A stretch of DNA of 64,000 nt from Periplaneta americana (Eukaryota > Arthropoda > Insecta > Blattodea > Blattidae): positions 67,900,392-67,964,391 of the forward strand of contig NC_091119.1 of the NCBI RefSeq assembly GCF_040183065.1. Reading direction: 5' to 3'. Below, piece after piece: positions 24,459-35,271 of this stretch. The first letter of the stretch is position 1. Every line of letters starts with the position of its first letter. The translations under genes and the position numbers were made by a program. The notes below the pieces were generated by a model. The model did no database searches. It was not told the DNA's origin and saw only the letters and a program-made list of their open reading frames with translations.

Positions 24459-24700
24459 AATCGCAGCAACCTAACCTAATTTTTTTTGTCGAAATCCTGA
24501 ATTTCCACCCCCCTTTTCCAAAAGGACAGTTAAAAGTAGCAAAGTAACCTATTTCAATAACCTAACCTAATCTAAATGTCAGTGGGGTTAGAAACCAATT
24601 CGGGGATGTTAACAGATTAGAGTTTCTAACAGATTACACACACGGATACATAACAGTATGGTACGTTACCTAAACTAACCTAGCCTAGCCTAACCAAAAT
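24459..24700. repeat. Scattered CCTAA clusters
   Basis: Short runs such as aacctaacctaat (about 24469, 24560) and taacctagcctagcctaacc (about 24675) occur among AT-rich sequence. They are CCTAA-type, the complement of the insect telomere unit, but are too short and broken to be telomeric. Confidence 0.6.
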
Positions 24701-25770
24701 ACCGAATACTGAGACACCTGAATCAATTTTACAAATGCGTCAATCAGTGTTAAACATGATGAACCTTACCTTAATAATTCGCAGGATACGTCTACCAAAC
24801 TTAGCTTCGTCCACCTCTATCATTTATGTCCTTCTCCACAATCATGACGTCAACGTCACCACACACGTGGTGTACAAATACCTCACGCTCAAAAGAATAC
24901 CAGTCCACAATAATTATTGTGTGAGCTGCAATTCGTATTTCCCTCCTCAAAAACTCCTGCTGAGGAGGGACGCAACCAATCGAAACACTTCGCACAACAC
25001 TAAGTTTAGAAGCCTATGTGCCAGGAAGGTACATGAACGACCAGATTTAAAAAAAAATTACACTTAACTTTCTTCCGTTTCGCATATTTCCGGTATTGTC
25101 TTCCACAATAAAAGTTTAAATCCGTCTTAAATCATAACCACACACTCCTTCGTATAGCAGGCTATGCAAGACTTGTAACCGGAGCATAAAGGGAACTTCT
25201 TGATTTGATGTGAAACCAGGGTTGCCAGATTGTTTTCAGGGAAATTCCCAATTATTTCTTTAAAAGTAGTCTTTTAGAGGAAAAAAATCGCCAACATTTT
25301 AATTTCACATTATCTCCTATCTTAATGAGAGACAAAAATCCTGTTATAAAACTACAACAGATACATTGCGAAGATGTATAATACATTTGTCGATTCGTTA
25401 ATAATAATAATTTAGGAAACTTGTACCGGTACAGTACTTTTTTCATATCTCATAAGGTGCATCTACTTCTACACGGTTCAACTTTTCTTTCAACTTTACA
25501 CTTTCAAGCAATGCATGCAAGATCGATATTTAATATAGATGCTGAATTTTGTTTGTATTTTGACGAATCAACATGTTTTCAAGTCTAGTTTTTGTGCCCC
25601 TAGTTCCACTCCACAGTTCTTATTGTACACTTTTCCGATTGCAATTGTACAAACTATTAATAATATCGCAGAGAGAAATATTACAATACGCAGTGTGAAA
25701 GAGACAATAATGAACTCACTGTTTATAGTCGTGTAAATAAATAAACACAATAAAATAATAAATAACTTTT

Positions 25771-26010
25771 AATTGGTTTATATTAAGACGCTTTATCAAC
25801 TGCGATCGTTACCTAACATCTGAATGAAATAGTGATAAGGCCAGCGAAATAAGCGCAGTTTCAGCGCCGAAAGTTACCCAACTTTTGCTTTTATTGGGTT
25901 GAGAGAAAACCTCATAAAACTCAACCCATTAACTAGTCACAATCAGTATTTGAATCCGGGCTCCCTCGTTTTAAGCTCAGACATGTTAACAGTTACTCCA
26001 CAGTGGCGGA
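25771..26010 (-). mobile_element. tRNA-derived SINE, family 1
   Basis: The same body as the copy at 3113-3369 (gccgaaagttacccaacttttgc and gggttgagagaaaacc on the + strand), with tRNA-like boxes near 25950-26005 read on the - strand. Flanking duplication is not clear, so this is an older copy. Confidence 0.75.
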
Positions 26011-26386
26011 CAACTCATATTCACTATTGCTGCAAATAACACGCATACCGACAGCGAATAACACAGTAAAATAGTTGATCAACTGTCAACTTTTTTCTTG
26101 CCTAAACCCACGAACTAACTATTAATTGAACATAAGTTCCAACTTGCACTGCATCTAATCTATACACTTGAGTCTCCTCGTGTACTCATAAGTGACGGAG
26201 TGGGGATGGGGAAGCCCCATCAAATACACGTGGAGATGTAACACTGTGGTTTAACATAGGTGGTGATTCACGTGTACTTCATATTGTATGAGTTATTAGA
26301 AGGAATAAATGATTTAGAGATCGAAAACACATGTCATGTTAAATATAAACAAACTCTAAGAAAAACAAAAGAAAAAGATAAGATTT

Positions 26387-26388
<2 letters not shown>

Positions 26389-26448
<60 letters not shown>
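26389..26448. repeat. (TA)n microsatellite
   Basis: About 30 uninterrupted TA units. Confidence 0.95.
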
Positions 26449-26451
<3 letters not shown>

Positions 26452-26589
26452 AATTTCCAACCGTCCAAATTTCGTCGCCAGAATTTATAGTAGCCCAAAA
26501 ATTCGCAAATCGCCTGAAGTAAAAATTAGTCGCAAACAGGTCTGCGGAGTAGCCCAATCCGCGACTTTTCGCCCAATCTGGCAACCCTG

Positions 26590-27720
26590 TAATGAAACGT
26601 ACACGCGAGCCCCTCGTCAAATTAGAATCATATAGCTATCACATAACCATAGCCACCCAATCACACCGGAAAACACATGAGCCAGTAACAACACAAAATG
26701 CTTCAGCCAATCAAATCACAATAGGCCTACATTTAAAGCTATGCACTCTAATTAGAAAATCGTCTTAGAACGAGAATAAAACTAAGTTCCAATTATTCTT
26801 AATATTTAAAAAATCTACTGTACCTTAACCGTAAAAGAGCTACACATAATACACATGTACTAATCAATGAAATGTAACACTGAACACTACCAAACCACAA
26901 AAAAGAACGAAATTGCTTCTATAGTTGTTCTGCATAATTAACCCAGATATGCCTATTGTCCTTTTAAAAGGACAGTGATCAGTGTTTCAAATTACCCTGT
27001 CTACAGTCAACGCATTTGTTTTTTCACAGTTGTCACTATTACTGGTCTTAATTAGAGGCTTGTTAAGTGTGGTAATACTGGTAATGAGAGTTCTGGTCAT
27101 TGTTGAGTTTGAGATGTGGACGTGAGAGTGGTTCGTTTATTTCAGCTATAGCATTTGAAACGCAAATCAGATATAAAGTTAAATATTGTTACAGTTGGAA
27201 ATTATTTTACAAATTGTTATAGATCAAATGACTCCTAATAAACATAAATATTACGTGAAATAACAATATATTTGAGATATCTATTCATTGCGATATTACA
27301 ATGACGAAAACTTACGTGTCCTTTTAAAAGGACAGTAGGAATATCCCCATACATTTTGAAATTGTGTCTCTTTTTGAAATTCTAGTGGATTTTCTCTGCA
27401 TGAAATGGTATCTACGTTTGAAATTCATGCTATGGGCGACATTTGATCTGAAATACAGACATATTGCTATAATGCCGCCTACAAATGCCACTGAAGACGT
27501 AACAGACGAGGATTCAGGGGAAAAACACCTACTAATCTATCCGGTTGACAGCTTGCAGCAGGAGCAGAAATATTTCAGCAGGCTATTCTTGAAGAGGAGG
27601 GAGAGGGAAGGGGGACTAGGAATGGGGTGACAAATTTGTTGCGTGTGGAAAGCAGACATAAGATCATAGCAATGTTTCTGTGAACACAGCAAGATCTGAA
27701 CAATTTCAAAGGAAAAATTA
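26590..27720. other. Unassigned spacer
   Basis: Contains cctgtcctttt/ccttttaaaaggacag at 26961-26974 and again at 27320-27333, a short palindrome used twice. The + strand frame at 27364-27630 (88 residues) could derive from a piggyBac-type N-terminus (acidic ATEDVTDEDSGEK), but evidence is too thin to call it. Confidence 0.35.
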
Positions 27721-27724
27721 TTCC

Positions 27725-27800
27725 GGGGCCGGGTATCAAGTCCGGGACCTTTGGCTTAGCGCACCAACGCTCTGCCGACTGAGCTACCCAGGAACTACAC
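27725..27800 (-). mobile_element. tRNA-derived SINE, family 2
   Basis: On the - strand: gggtagctcagtcggcagag (box A) and ggtcccggacttgatacccg (box B region), followed by gccccggaataatttttcct. The same head and body occur on the + strand at 62247-62345. Although tRNA-like, the body makes it a SINE, not a tRNA gene. Confidence 0.75.
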
Positions 27801-27936
27801 CCGACACCGTCTCAACTTTTCCCTTTATATCCACACAACTCAAGTGGGCTGACAAGGCGTCAGAAATCCAATTTTGAGTACATACAAACTTTGTGTGACT
27901 TGAATTGTGGTTTTCTGTTAACGTACCTACAGTGAC

Positions 27937-27937
<1 letters not shown>

Positions 27938-27985
<48 letters not shown>
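27938..27985. repeat. (TA)n microsatellite
   Basis: About 24 TA units. Confidence 0.95.
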
Positions 27986-27987
<2 letters not shown>

Positions 27988-28224
27988 GCAATTCTGGCTT
28001 TCAGATACGTTAGCAGAAAGTAATGAACAGAGCTGGATCATTTGGAAATGATGTAACTTCCCCAGAAAGGATTATGACAGATTTTGAAAAACTCGTAATA
28101 AACATTGTTGTTGTAGTGTTTCCATAGGGATTTCAGGAATCTTATAACGATGCATAAAGTCGGGATGTGAAAATGTCTACCCATATGCTCCTAGCTCTAG
28201 CATTGATGCTAGTTTAGGAAGTAC

Positions 28225-28460
28225 GAGATGCTTTTAAACAACTGGGAGTGTTTGTCCAAACAGAAATTCTTGTTATTTTGAAGAGTGGTAGGTAGGCTAC
28301 ACTTTTTAACTTCGCTCTAGAATATGCCATTAGGAAAGTTCAGGATAACAGACAGGGTTCGGATTAATTTTGCACAGGATAGGGACCGGTGGAGGGCTCA
28401 TGTGAGGGGGCCAATGCACCTGCTGGTTCCTTAAAGTCATTTGTAAGTAAGTAAGGTAGG
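28225..28460 (+). pseudogene. RTE/R1-type LINE fragment with internal deletion
   Basis: The + strand shows reverse transcriptase residues LFNFALEYAIRKVQDNRQG, just before the expected YADD box, and then jumps to a 3'-terminal block AQDRDRWRAHVRGPMHLLVP with stop and a gtaagtaagtaag tail. The same 3' end occurs at 54790-54985. The catalytic region between them is deleted. Confidence 0.6.
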
Positions 28461-28464
28461 TAGG

Positions 28465-28768
28465 CTACAAACGGAAAGGAGGACAAGAGGTCGGAGAAGG
28501 GTGATACCACCACGCTATCCCATTGATCTATGGAACCATTACGAAATAACAAGGCATAACAGACACCGGACTAATTAATATCAGCAAGTGCTGGCTGGCA
28601 CAGTAGAATGCAGCCTGTAGAGGGAACACATCATCCCAGTTTATATTGCTCTCTTTGAGATCTTCATAAACAAGCTGATACAGATACAATGCTAGCAGAA
28701 TTTGAATTAGGGAAATCAATGAGAGAAAAGCCGAAAAAAGCAATGGATGAAAGTGTAGAAAGGGCTTG
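28465..28768 (+). pseudogene. MULE-type transposase C-terminal fragment
   Basis: Reading across frames gives RRVIPPRYPIDLWNHYEI, RHNRHRTN, EHIIPVYIALFEI and EFELGKSMREKPKKAMDE ending in a TGA. This order (P-R-x-P-x-x-x-W-N-x-Y, then N-R-T-N-N, then H-P-x-x-Y, then L-G) matches the C-terminal part of MULE transposases common in insects. It is broken by several frameshifts. Confidence 0.5.
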
Positions 28769-28776
28769 AAACAGTA

Positions 28777-29062
28777 GTACAGACCGATTATTTAGTCATG
28801 ACAGCTCAGCGACGCGAAAGAGGGGAAGTAATAGGAGGAGTGGGGAAAATTCCGGAGTAGAGATAAGGGCGAGCGGTCGATAAAGGAATGCAGTACAGCA
28901 TAATTGTACTGGAAACATACCGCTATACCGCACGCATGATATCCGATTACTCCGAAGACAAACGAGTGAATAACCCAAACACCTTTTGGCGTAACTAAAT
29001 GGACTCGCCTGATCCAGGTGCACATTTCCGGCGACTGTAAGGACTAAATAATCGTACTGTAC
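28777..29062. mobile_element. MITE with TIRs of about 27 bp
   Basis: The left end gtacagaccgattatttagt and the inverted right end gtacagtacgattatttagt differ at two bases and pairing continues for several more. The 286 bp interior is non-coding. No clean target duplication. Confidence 0.7.
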
Positions 29063-29328
29063 AAGTAGTACAATATGAGATATACAAAAATGAAAGCAGA
29101 CATTTAGGTTTAGGTCACAATTAATTTGTAAACCAATAAATTTTTGTTTCCTCCTGAAATTGTACTATTTTATGAAAAAAAAAACTAATCTTGGAAAATT
29201 ATTTTAGGAATTTTGACTTCCGAAAATACAATTAAGAAAATTGCATTCTACAGAAATATACAGAGGAGAATAACGCTACTGACATTTCTAGATTTCACCA
29301 AAGCTTTTGGCACAAATATCCTTTTATA

Positions 29329-30804
29329 CAGGGTGTTTCAAAAATACGGGGCATAATTTCAGGTATGTATTTCCCACATGTAGACAATCAAAATAGTTCA
29401 TTACAACATATGTCCGGAAATGCTTTATTTCCGAGTTATGGCCTTCACAACATTGAAATTCACCGGAACGTTTTTCTTTCCGCAGGTCGTTGCCGCCAAA
29501 GGAGACATTAAGAGGACACTCTGACAGTTCATTCCGAGGCGAAGGTTACATTCAGTGTTGTGTAGGCGTTAGACTGTGCGACATGTATTCAAATCAAGAG
29601 CTGACAGAGATACACTTCATGTACGGTAAGGCGGACGGCAATGCTGCGCTGGCTCGTCGTTTGTACCAGGAGAGGTACCCACAGCGACAATGTCCAGATC
29701 GGAAGACATTTGTACGTCTCCATTACCGTCTGTGCGAGTATGGAAAATTTAACTCTCCTGGTTTGGGAAGGGGACGACCAAGATCTACAACTCCAGAAGT
29801 ACAGGAAGAGATTCTGGAGGCTGTGAACATGACTCCTTCTATCAGCACACGAAGGGTAACGTTGCAAGTCAATGTTCCTCATACGACTGTCTGGAGACTG
29901 TTGAAAGAGTATCAATTGCATCCTTATCATTTGCAACGTGTACCAGCAGATTACCCTGCACGAGTTAAGTTCTGTCAGTGGTTCTTGCAGCAGTGTGGTG
30001 TAAATCCGAACTTTCCTGCCTTAGTATTATTTACAAATGAAGCACAGTTCACACGAGATGGCATAACAAATTTCCACAATCAGCATGTATGGGCGTATGA
30101 AAACCCACGTGCAACTGTTCCATCTCATCACCAGGTGCGGTTCTCCCTCAACATGTGGGCCGGTATCATTGGTGATCGATTAGTTGGACCCCATGTACTT
30201 GTAAACAGACTTACGGAACTGGCGTACACAAACTTCCTGGAAAACACCATACCTCATGTTTTAGAAGACACTCCACTGATCAATCGTCAACACATTCACT
30301 TCTTGCATGATGGCGCTCCTGCACATTCAGTCGTACGGCTCGCCGGTACTTGGATCGAAGGTTTCCAAATCGATGGATAGGTAGAGGTGGCCCAATTGCT
30401 TGGCCTCCACGCTCACCTGATCTGAACCCTCTCGATTTCTACTTGTGGGGCCATTTAAAATCATTGGTTTATTCGTCTCCGGTGCCTGATTTGGAATCCC
30501 TTCGGAATCGAATTGTGGCATGTTCTGAGGACATACGCAATACACCTGGAGTTTGGGATCGTGTTCGCAGGTCAATGAGACATCGATGTGAGGACTGTAT
30601 TCAAGCAGGAGGTGGATATTTTGAACATCTTCTGTAATGACAACGACCTGCGGAAAGAAAAACGTTCCGGTGAATTTCAATGTTGTGAAGGCCATAACTC
30701 GGAAATGAAGCATTTCCGGACACATGTTGTAATGAACTATTTTGATTGTCTACATGTGGGAAATACATACCTGAAATTATGACCCGTATTTTTGAAACAC
30801 CCTG
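29329..30804 (+). mobile_element. Tc-type (TA-inserting) DNA transposon with long TIRs
   Basis: TA flanks at 29327-29328 and 30805-30806. The ends CAGGGTGTTTCAAAAATACG and its inverted copy continue as matching inverted repeats for about 160 bp each (29329-29490 and 30643-30804). The inside encodes one transposase in the same direction. It sits in the LINE at 29240-32520 and is therefore younger than it. Confidence 0.92.
29583..30637 (+). pseudogene. Tc-type DDE transposase, one frameshift and a mutated first Asp
   Basis: The enzyme would cut and rejoin transposon ends at TA sites. From the ATG at 29583: DUF4817-type start (HFMYGKADGNAALARRLYQE), helix-turn-helix region (STRRVTLQVNVPHTTVWRLL), DDE domain. 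The first catalytic position reads LFTNEAQFTRDG where the family has FTDE, so Asp is replaced by Asn. The second reads FLHDGAPAH (Asp kept). The frame then shifts near 30350 and the third block SPDLNPLDFYLWGHL follows in another frame, ending at TAA 30635-30637. The two changes together predict no activity. An upstream in-frame ATG at 29490 lies inside the TIR and is a less likely start. Confidence 0.9.
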
Positions 30805-31300
30805 TATAAACTTAAAAACTTTTAACCTTTCTAACAGTGCCATAGCTTGGTTCGATTCCTACCTTCATGAACGCTAACAAATTCAGCCGGTGGTCATTCA
30901 TCCAATTGACGTACCGTAAAGGCCAGAATCTCTTTAGGCTCGGTTCTTGGGCTGTTACTTTTTATGCTATAGGTCTACATAAAATGATGTAACAAAGGTC
31001 TTAAAATATTTTAAACACCACCTATACACTGTTGACTTACAACTTTACATTCACTTCCGAACTTGTACAAAAAATGACACTGATCAAAATTAATGAAGAT
31101 CTAGCATCTATAGCTCAATGGGCGCAAAAATTTGGACTCGGGCTAAATCTAGACAAATCGCAAGCTATGTCAATGGGACATCAACGAGAAATAAATAAAC
31201 TACATCTGACCATTGTATCGAACCCGAAAATAAGTTATACGTCAATTACATATAGCAAAACAGTGAAAAATTAAGGAGTATATTTAGAGAAACATAAAGT

Positions 31301-31922
31301 ATATAGGCCTATATTACTTTCTCTTGTTCTGAAGATGGGCCCCAGGCCGAAACTAGTCAACTAAAGTAACTTTTAAACCCAGTTCATTTACACGAGAAAG
31401 TAATATATTGTTGTTGTTTAGTCAACTGTCGGAAGACAGGTCTGAACCTCACAAGTAATACCAAGAGGACATCACTTAAAATCCAACTAGGTCAGGAGAT
31501 AATAGGGTAGGGCGGCCAGTTCCTTTCCCCCCTTCCATTGCATACATTGCCGACTAGGTACATATTACAGATGTATACAAACAATTGTTCTTCCTCCAAC
31601 ACATCGATGGCCCAGAACCAGACTGTTCCAAGTCAATTTTACTATTTTTTTTTTCAGGAGAGCTATTTTAAGCTCCTGACATTCAAAGCTTCGTGAAACA
31701 ATTTGGAATAGCTTCATAGCAATCTTATGAAGATGAATATTTATAATTTTGTTCGATTCATATATGCAAACAATAACTGGAACACAATGAGAAACAGATT
31801 TCTTTCTTATAAAAAGTTGGACTTAGAAGAGTCTGGTTCTCAGCCATCGACATATCAAGTGAGATGTACTACCTAATAATATACATAAGTCAACGTACCA
31901 GCTAGAACCTCAATCAGAGGGG

Positions 31923-31959
<37 letters not shown>

Positions 31960-32050
31960 TTTATATTCCTCAGTGATATAGTGTTGAAAGTTGTGTAATC
32001 AAGATGAGACAAGTATATTTAGACACAAATTTAACTTTTCAAAGTCAAGT
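31301..32050. mobile_element. Insertion of unknown class in the LINE, with (TA)n
   Basis: This stretch separates two blocks of the LINE reverse transcriptase. It contains an inverted pair tattactttctc/gagaaagtaata (about 31312 and 31395) around tctgaagatgggccccaggc, and a TA array at 31926-31958. No protein was recognised; edges are approximate. Confidence 0.45.
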
Positions 32051-32520
32051 GACCTACATACATGCAAGAAAACATTTTCTATAATTCATTCCCTCAAGTA
32101 CTTGTCCAACATTCTACCTCTTAGCCTCAAAAAGAATCTCATTCAAACGCTAGTGATGCCCCATTTCGATTATTACGATTCTCTATTCACAAACATAACT
32201 ACTGATCTTGTCCACAGATTACATCTTGTTCACAATATCTGCTTTCTTTTCGTTTGTAACATTAGAAAATTCCATCATATCATGCCATCACTACAATTGT
32301 CTTGAAAGCCACTTTTCAACTTCCTCTTATTGGTACGTATTTTAAAATCATGCACTTATCTAGCACCTCGTTTTGTTCACCTTTCACTATCTCGAACACG
32401 GAACCTTCTCTCTATTAGAATATCCTTCTACGCGTCATTTTTCAGTAGCTTATACAGGGACATCATTTTATTTTTACTAACATTTCTAATATTAACCTGG
32501 CTATACCTTTGGATTAATGG

Positions 32521-33240
32521 TTGAGAACCGGCCACACCGTTTGCTACCCTCTTCCACGACTGAATTTCGATGATACTGGCGTAAAATACAAACAAATCAC
32601 TTCACTAGGTATAGGAGGGAAGAAAATAGTTCATCCATTTACGAAAATTAGGAAATATCGCGACTATGAGTTTGATCATTTTCATTGGGTTTTTGTTTAA
32701 TCGAAATACAGCACAGTATTAACAATAAGTGTTTTTACTCACGAACTGAGCTATCCATTCGGACGTATTCATTATGCAGTGTAACTTACATTATACTGCC
32801 TATTGCACATTAGCGTACAATATAGAGAAAGAAGTTAAATTGAAAAATAATCATAATATGGATATTTAAACACAATTTTGAAAATGGTGGCCATTCATTT
32901 CGATACAGGTTTCATATTATCGCACTATAGATTATTGTACCTAATTCCAATTACCAGTTTCGTTCTTTGTACTAGTAACTCATGTTGAAATATTTCTGTA
33001 CCTACTCTATAAAAGAGTCCCTTACGTACTGTAAATTCAGTCTTCATTTATGCCCGATCCGAAAAGATAAAATAACTCAGACATGCTATCTATTGTCCCT
33101 CCAAGTGGTTTTGTCGCAGGGTCGTAGAAAGGAGGGAAATCACATCACAGTTAATTAATTAACGAGGCCTTGTCATTTAAGTTATTTTAAACGGTTCTAT
33201 AATATTACGTAGAAGTCCAGTTCCTAACAGAAATGAATGT
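32521..33240. other. Unassigned spacer
   Basis: AT-rich; nothing recognised. Confidence 0.4.
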
Positions 33241-33242
33241 TT

Positions 33243-33428
33243 TCAGAAAAGAGCTAAGACACCCCAGCCACTAACCTTTACAGAAGGGCGAGCAGAAGCG
33301 GGTGGGGGAAACCTGGGATGCGACGTAGGCAAAGGAACGACAGTACCTGTGTGAAAATATGATTCTATATTGAAAGCTCTTTCGTCACTGGAAAACGTGA
33401 ACATATTTCTGGAACGTACTATACTCAC
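33243..33428 (-). pseudogene. DUF4817-like N-terminal fragment
   Basis: The - strand frame of 61 residues begins MSIVRSRNMFTFSSDERAFN and IESYFHTG, which resembles the DUF4817 start of Tc-type transposases (FS..ERAFIVE.YF.T), then turns into proline-rich sequence without homology and stops. It is probably a truncated transposon gene; a small host protein cannot be excluded. Confidence 0.4.
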
Positions 33429-33644
33429 TAACTCAGTACTGTTAGTGTTTACTGTGACTGTATACTAAGGCGACTCTGACTGTATATCGTTGGTTCTGTG
33501 TGGAGAACGGTTGGAAGTTTACTAGTAGAGAGGGTGGGAATGAAGTACATTAAAAAACTCGGGTACAATAAAAATCGAAGTAAAAATAAAATGATGTACC
33601 TGTATCAATTCCTCTTGTCAGAGACTGTTGAATAATATCATAAT

Positions 33645-34334
33645 TAGGGCTAGGATTTTGATGATCTATAAATCATTTAAAAATGTCCTAAAACAATACA
33701 TTTATGAACTAAAAATCTTTGAAAACATGCCCTTAAAAATGTCGCCCTAAAAATTGGTCTTACATAATTGGCTTAGTAGGAATATTAATATTTAGACTAG
33801 TAATTAAATTCTAGTACCAACATTCAGGTTTATTTAATTTTACATAATTTTTCTAAGCAGTACACTTTAATTAATTATTTTACCTGATGTAGTTCCATGT
33901 AGTCCACCACAAGGCCACTCTTATCCAGAACTAGCAGGTATAGAGGAGTCTATATTGAAGGGGTGGTTGGACTGATCCATTACATGAGGGTGTACTACAT
34001 TAAAATGACAATACTTGTGTAGAAAAACGACTAAAGTAATATATAAAATAATGGGTGTTAATTGAAAAAATATGTAGGGAAAATATAAAAGGAAATAAAT
34101 AATATTTTACATTAATAATGGGGATTTATGGCCAAAATTAAATAAAAATACACCAAAAATGATCTATAAAACAAAAAATGCTCTTATGAGTTGTAAGAGG
34201 TAAAAAAAAAAACAATAAATGCCTTAACAAATATGTTTTTAATCACTCAATTTATCACATAACATACAAATTACTAAAGCAGCAATGTTTCTGGCTTACT
34301 AGAAAAAAAATGCAATTTCATCAAAATCCTAGCC
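33645..34334. mobile_element. hAT-like MITE
   Basis: Inverted ends gctaggattttgatga at both sides, flanked by cataatta (about 33639-33646) and cataatca (34334-34341), seven of eight bases alike. The interior is full of short aaaatg-ccttaaaa motifs and is non-coding. Confidence 0.6.
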
Positions 34335-34430
34335 ATAATCATAATTCAAGTGTAACTTTAAGGACCACGTTCTTCTTCATGGAATTGCTTGCTAAGCACT
34401 TGTCGAGTTGCTTAACTTAGGCTTAAGCCG

Positions 34431-34432
<2 letters not shown>

Positions 34433-34471
<39 letters not shown>
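34433..34471. repeat. (TA)n microsatellite
   Basis: About 19 TA units; an (ATT)n array follows at 34521-34572. Confidence 0.95.
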
Positions 34472-34474
<3 letters not shown>

Positions 34475-34520
34475 GCTAGATTGTCAGTCACATTATCAGT
34501 TTTAGCCTTGACGTATAGTA

Positions 34521-34525
34521 TATTA

Positions 34526-34572
<47 letters not shown>
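34521..34572. repeat. (ATT)n microsatellite
   Basis: About 17 ATT units with one att/gtt interruption at the left. Confidence 0.95.
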
Positions 34573-35130
34573 TCCTCTTTCTTTTTATTTGTATTTGTGC
34601 TCTATGTGCGTGCTCTTTAGTTTTCCCTTGTGATCCTGTTGATTCTCTATTAGATTTTTATGTAATTTTCACTATTAACTATTACTGCTTGTATTTGTAT
34701 GTGCTATCTGGTAGGATGGAAGAGAAGGCCCTATAGCCTTTGAGGAAAAAGTGTTATTATTAGGAATGTTTTTTAAGTAGAAAGAATTTAAGGAAAATGT
34801 CCAGGAATGGAAACGAAGAGTATTAAATATTAAATAACAAAATGGCGATAAATATGAATTTGTTATGTTTATTTCCTTTTACATAAATAGAATTCATGTA
34901 GTAGTTTTTAGTTTACATGATTACAAATTTTGTAGAACAGCGTTTCTCAGAACGGTAATGTTCTTTTGGATTTTGTTATTGTACACATTTCTTCTGAAAA
35001 GGACTTTAAACAAAGAGCGCAAATATGTATCATAGATAATGCTCTGTTCTGCATATAATCCAAGTATGGGCACTACTATTACATAAACTCCCTTCCTCTT
35101 TGAATGTAGCGATGTTGTATTGTGTATTTT

Positions 35131-35136
35131 TTTAAT
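35131..35136 (-). terminator. Possible polyadenylation signal of the TIL gene
   Basis: ATTAAA on the - strand, about 136 bp after the stop; the variant signal makes this tentative. Confidence 0.35.
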
Positions 35137-35271
35137 TCCGGCGATTTCAAAAGTTTCCTTATTTAAGTATACTTATATTCTGTACTGTAATGTGTTCTGA
35201 AGTAGAAAGTAGCCTATCATATCTGTTGCAGAAAATATCAAAGTTGAGTAGGAATCAACTCTGTGTCCAGT

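Larger units (their letters stand above)
25217..26589. mobile_element. Candidate TIR element carrying a SINE and a (TA)n array
   Basis: CAGGGTTGCCAGATTG begins at 25217 and is present in inverted form ending at 26589. Outside flanks gtgaaac and taatgaaac are partly alike, so the duplication length is unclear. The inside holds a family 1 SINE (25771-26010) and a TA array (26389-26448). Confidence 0.5.
29240..32520 (+). mobile_element. CR1/Jockey-like LINE reverse transcriptase, split by two insertions
   Basis: Three blocks on the + strand make one reverse transcriptase. Block 1 (29240-29328): RITLLTFLDFTKAFGTNILL, motif A. Block 2 (30807-31300): KLKNFNLSNSAIAWFDSYLH, then GSVLGLLLFML (motif B), then YTVDLQLYIHF where the catalytic YADD has become YTVD, then NLDKSQAMSMG and TVKN. 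Block 3 (about 32050-32520): CKKTFSIIHSLKYLSNILPL, QTLVMPHFDYYDSLF, RLHLVHNICF and the C-terminal region. The first gap is a Tc-type transposon; the second is an insertion of about 750 bp. Removing the transposon plus one TA restores the frame. Confidence 0.85.

Noticed and set aside
24735-25067. 110-residue + strand open frame
   Set aside because: No recognisable domain and an overlapping frame of similar size on the opposite strand; a local palindromic stretch (cctcaaaaactcctgctgagg) explains part of it.
27725-27800. tRNA-like sequence that could be called a tRNA gene
   Set aside because: It shares its downstream body with 62247-62345, and neither has a clean acceptor stem pairing; both are better explained as SINE heads.
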